Of a DNA stretch of 64,000 bases, positions 62,418 through 64,000 are shown piece after piece. Source of the DNA: Rikenella microfusus DSM 15922 (lineage in GTDB: Bacteria > Bacteroidota > Bacteroidia > Bacteroidales > Rikenellaceae). The first letter of the stretch is position 1; each line of letters starts with the position of its first letter. The DNA is taken from the NCBI RefSeq assembly GCF_000427365.1, contig NZ_KE386488.1:2205882-2269881 (forward strand), in the 5' to 3' direction. The position numbers and the translations under genes are program-made. The notes under the pieces were generated by a model, which saw only the letters and a list, made by a program, of their open reading frames with translations, ran no database searches and was not told the DNA's origin.

Positions 62418-64000
62418 ATGAAACGAACACTGTCGATCTGGAGCCTCATGCTGCTCGCGACCTCAGGAGTGCAGGCGCAGGAAGATTTCCGCGAAATTCT
62501 TTTCGTGGAACGCGACCAGTACGCGGTCGATCATCACAACACCGAAACGCTGTTCCAACTGGGCGAAATCAACGATGAAAAGTTCCGCGGAGGTTCGGCG
62601 TTGCGAGCGCTGGACATCGCGACCGGTCAAGTCAGGACATTGCTGGCTTCCGAACAGGGAGTGATCCGCGATCCCGAACTTTCGTTCGACGGCCGGAAAA
62701 TCATCTTCTCGATGCGGCCGCAGCGCGAAGGATGGTACCACATTTACGAAATCGGCACCGACGGCAGCGGCCTCCGGCAACTGACCTCCGCGGCAGGCGT
62801 TTCGGACATAGACCCCCTCTACCTGCCCGACGGCGGCATCGTCTTCACCTCTACGCGCGAACCGAAATATTGCATGTGCAACCGCCACATCATGGGCAAC
62901 CTCTACCGCATGGAGGCCGACGGGGCCAATATCGTGCAGATCGGCGGCAGCACGCTGTTCGAGGGACACTCGTCGCTGCTCGGCGACGGGCGCATCCTCT
63001 ACGACCGCTGGGAATACGTGGACAGGAATTTCGGCGACGCGCAGGGATTATGGACGGTGAACCCGGACGGGACCAAACACGCGATCTACTACGGGAACAA
63101 CACCGCTTCGCCCGGCGGCGTGATCGACGCGCGGCAGGTACCGGGCAGCGACCTGGTCGCATGTATTTTCGGCAGCTGCCACGACCGGCCGTGGGGGGCG
63201 CTGGCGCTGATCGACCGTAAAAAAGGGGTGGACGGGGCCGAACCGGTCGTGGAGATCTGGCCGGCCGAAGCCCGCGGGCTGATCGGCAAAGGCAATTACG
63301 ACCAATTCATGAAAATTCCGGTACGATACGAAGATCCCTGCCCGCTGGATGAAAATACGCTCCTCGTTTCCCGTTCGGTGCGCTGGGACACGACGCTGAA
63401 CGACTACAAAATGGCACTTTACCGGATCGACCGGCAGACAGGGACGGAAACCCTGCTGTACGAAGGCGAAAAAGGGATTTTCGATCCGATGCCGATCGCG
63501 CCGAGGCGGAAACCTTCTGCGATACCTTTTGCCCGCGATTTCTCGGAAAAACCGGGGATGTTCTATGTACAGGATGTTTACGAGGGCACGAACATGACCG
63601 GCGTAGAGCGCGGGGCGGTGAAATGGCTGCGGGTGGTCGAATCGCCGGAAAAGCGCACGTGGACCGAGCAGGCCTGGCAGGGACAGGGCGAACACGCTCC
63701 GGCGATGAACTGGTCGAGTTTCGAACTGAAACAGATTCTGGGAGAAGTGCCGGTAGCCGAGGACGGTTCGGCCTGCTTCGAGGTACCGGCCGGAAAGTTC
63801 GTCTATTTCCAGCTGCTGGACAAGGACAAGAAGATGATCCAGTCGATGCGCAGCGGCACGATGGCGATGGCGGGCGAGGTGAACGGCTGCATCGGCTGCC
63901 ATGAAGACCGCCTGAGCATTCCCGTACCGTCGGGCAAAATGCCGCTGGCCCTGCAACGCGGCCCGGCCGAATTGACCGGATGGATGGGGCGCGAACCGCG
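62418..64000 (+). CDS. HzsA-like/PD40 secreted protein with haem-binding motif (partial)
   Basis: Runs off the window; 527 codons seen. A signal peptide (MKRTLSIWSLMLLATSGVQA) is followed by TolB/PD40-like propeller blades (DPELSFDGRKIIFSMRPQRE, SDIDPLYLPDGGIVFTSTRE). A cysteine-rich YCMCNRH segment lies near residue 155 and a c-type haem motif CIGCHE near residue 495. This is the pattern of hydrazine-synthase-alpha-related proteins that occur widely in Bacteroidota without hydrazine metabolism. It probably acts in the periplasm; its reaction is unknown. The absence of a stop means the C-terminus is outside. Confidence 0.82.
   Translation, partial: MKRTLSIWSLMLLATSGVQAQEDFREILFVERDQYAVDHHNTETLFQLGEINDEKFRGGSALRALDIATGQVRTLLASEQGVIRDPELSFDGRKIIFSMRPQREGWYHIYEIGTDGSGLRQLTSAAGVSDIDPLYLPDGGIVFTSTREPKYCMCNRHIMGNLYRMEADGANIVQIGGSTLFEGHSSLLGDGRILYDRWEYVDRNFGDAQGLWTVNPDGTKHAIYYGNNTASPGGVIDARQVPGSDLVACIFGSCHDRPWGALALIDRKKGVDGAEPVVEIWPAEARGLIGKGNYDQFMKIPVRYEDPCPLDENTLLVSRSVRWDTTLNDYKMALYRIDRQTGTETLLYEGEKGIFDPMPIAPRRKPSAIPFARDFSEKPGMFYVQDVYEGTNMTGVERGAVKWLRVVESPEKRTWTEQAWQGQGEHAPAMNWSSFELKQILGEVPVAEDGSACFEVPAGKFVYFQLLDKDKKMIQSMRSGTMAMAGEVNGCIGCHEDRLSIPVPSGKMPLALQRGPAELTGWMGREP

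Overview
The window reads as a chromosome segment of a GC-rich Bacteroidales bacterium, most like Alistipes (Rikenellaceae). The evidence is Bacteroidota-type promoters (TAnnTTTG -7 boxes), typical Bacteroidota proteins (GH3 glycosidase with signal peptide, FtsX/MacB permeases, BtuG-like cobalamin lipoprotein, TonB-dependent beta-barrel) and high GC in the two flanks. The taxon is inferred; no rRNA gene is present.

Layout. (1) 1-15.6 kb, GC-rich core: GH3 glycosidase, phosphoglucosamine mutase, MacB-like permease, FtsE-like ATPase, a hypothetical protein, L-serine dehydratase, a cobalamin riboswitch driving a BtuG-like lipoprotein, and an O-antigen-ligase-like/TPR membrane protein followed by signal peptidase I. 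A thioredoxin-like gene upstream of the ligase gene is cut off at about 15,645. (2) 15.65-24.45 kb, mobilizable-element backbone: two tandem tyrosine recombinases, excisionase-like HTH, DUF3987-like and DUF6371-like replication proteins, an oriT-like inverted repeat and a MobV relaxase. (3) 24.5-34.1 kb: a type I restriction-modification locus (hsdR, hsdM, a DUF1016/PDDEXK nuclease gene, hsdS) with silent, inverted hsdS cassettes and its own tyrosine recombinase, i.e. a shufflon. The hsdS in the expression position carries a frameshift. (4) 34.1-36.5 kb: a three-gene cassette (TIR-like, deoxyribosyltransferase-like/TPR, ThsB-like TIR) divergent from a small Xre regulator; a Thoeris-like defence candidate. 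(5) 36.9-37.7 kb: a decayed Ser/Thr kinase. (6) 37.9-39.4 kb: a two-gene Kiwa-like system (kwaA, kwaB). (7) 39.4-49.7 kb: a RiPP-like cluster with a 66-aa acidic precursor, PqqD/M50 membrane protease, transglutaminase-like lipoprotein, TonB-dependent barrel, O-antigen-ligase/TPR protein and a B12-binding radical SAM enzyme. (8) 50-55.6 kb: a third integrase, a tRNA-Asn 3' fragment, serine-recombinase remnants, small mobile-element genes, and an Xre regulator overlapping a fused AAA ATPase-DUF4435 protein (PARIS-like). (9) 55.6-64 kb, GC-rich core again: Bcr/CflA exporter, FtsX-type permease, IclR-family regulator with a perfect operator-like palindrome, and an HzsA-like cytochrome c-type lipoprotein or periplasmic protein running off the end.

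The middle 40 kb is a lower-GC mosaic island. It carries four separate defence-type loci (phase-variable type I RM, TIR/TPR cassette, Kiwa, AAA-DUF4435) plus a peptide-modification cluster, on a backbone with mobilization genes and at least five recombinase genes or remnants. The GC-rich flanks hold several copies of a modular intergenic repeat family whose units are bounded by variants of AACCGTACGGTT. The best candidates for something undescribed are the TIR/TPR/TIR cassette and the RiPP-like cluster.
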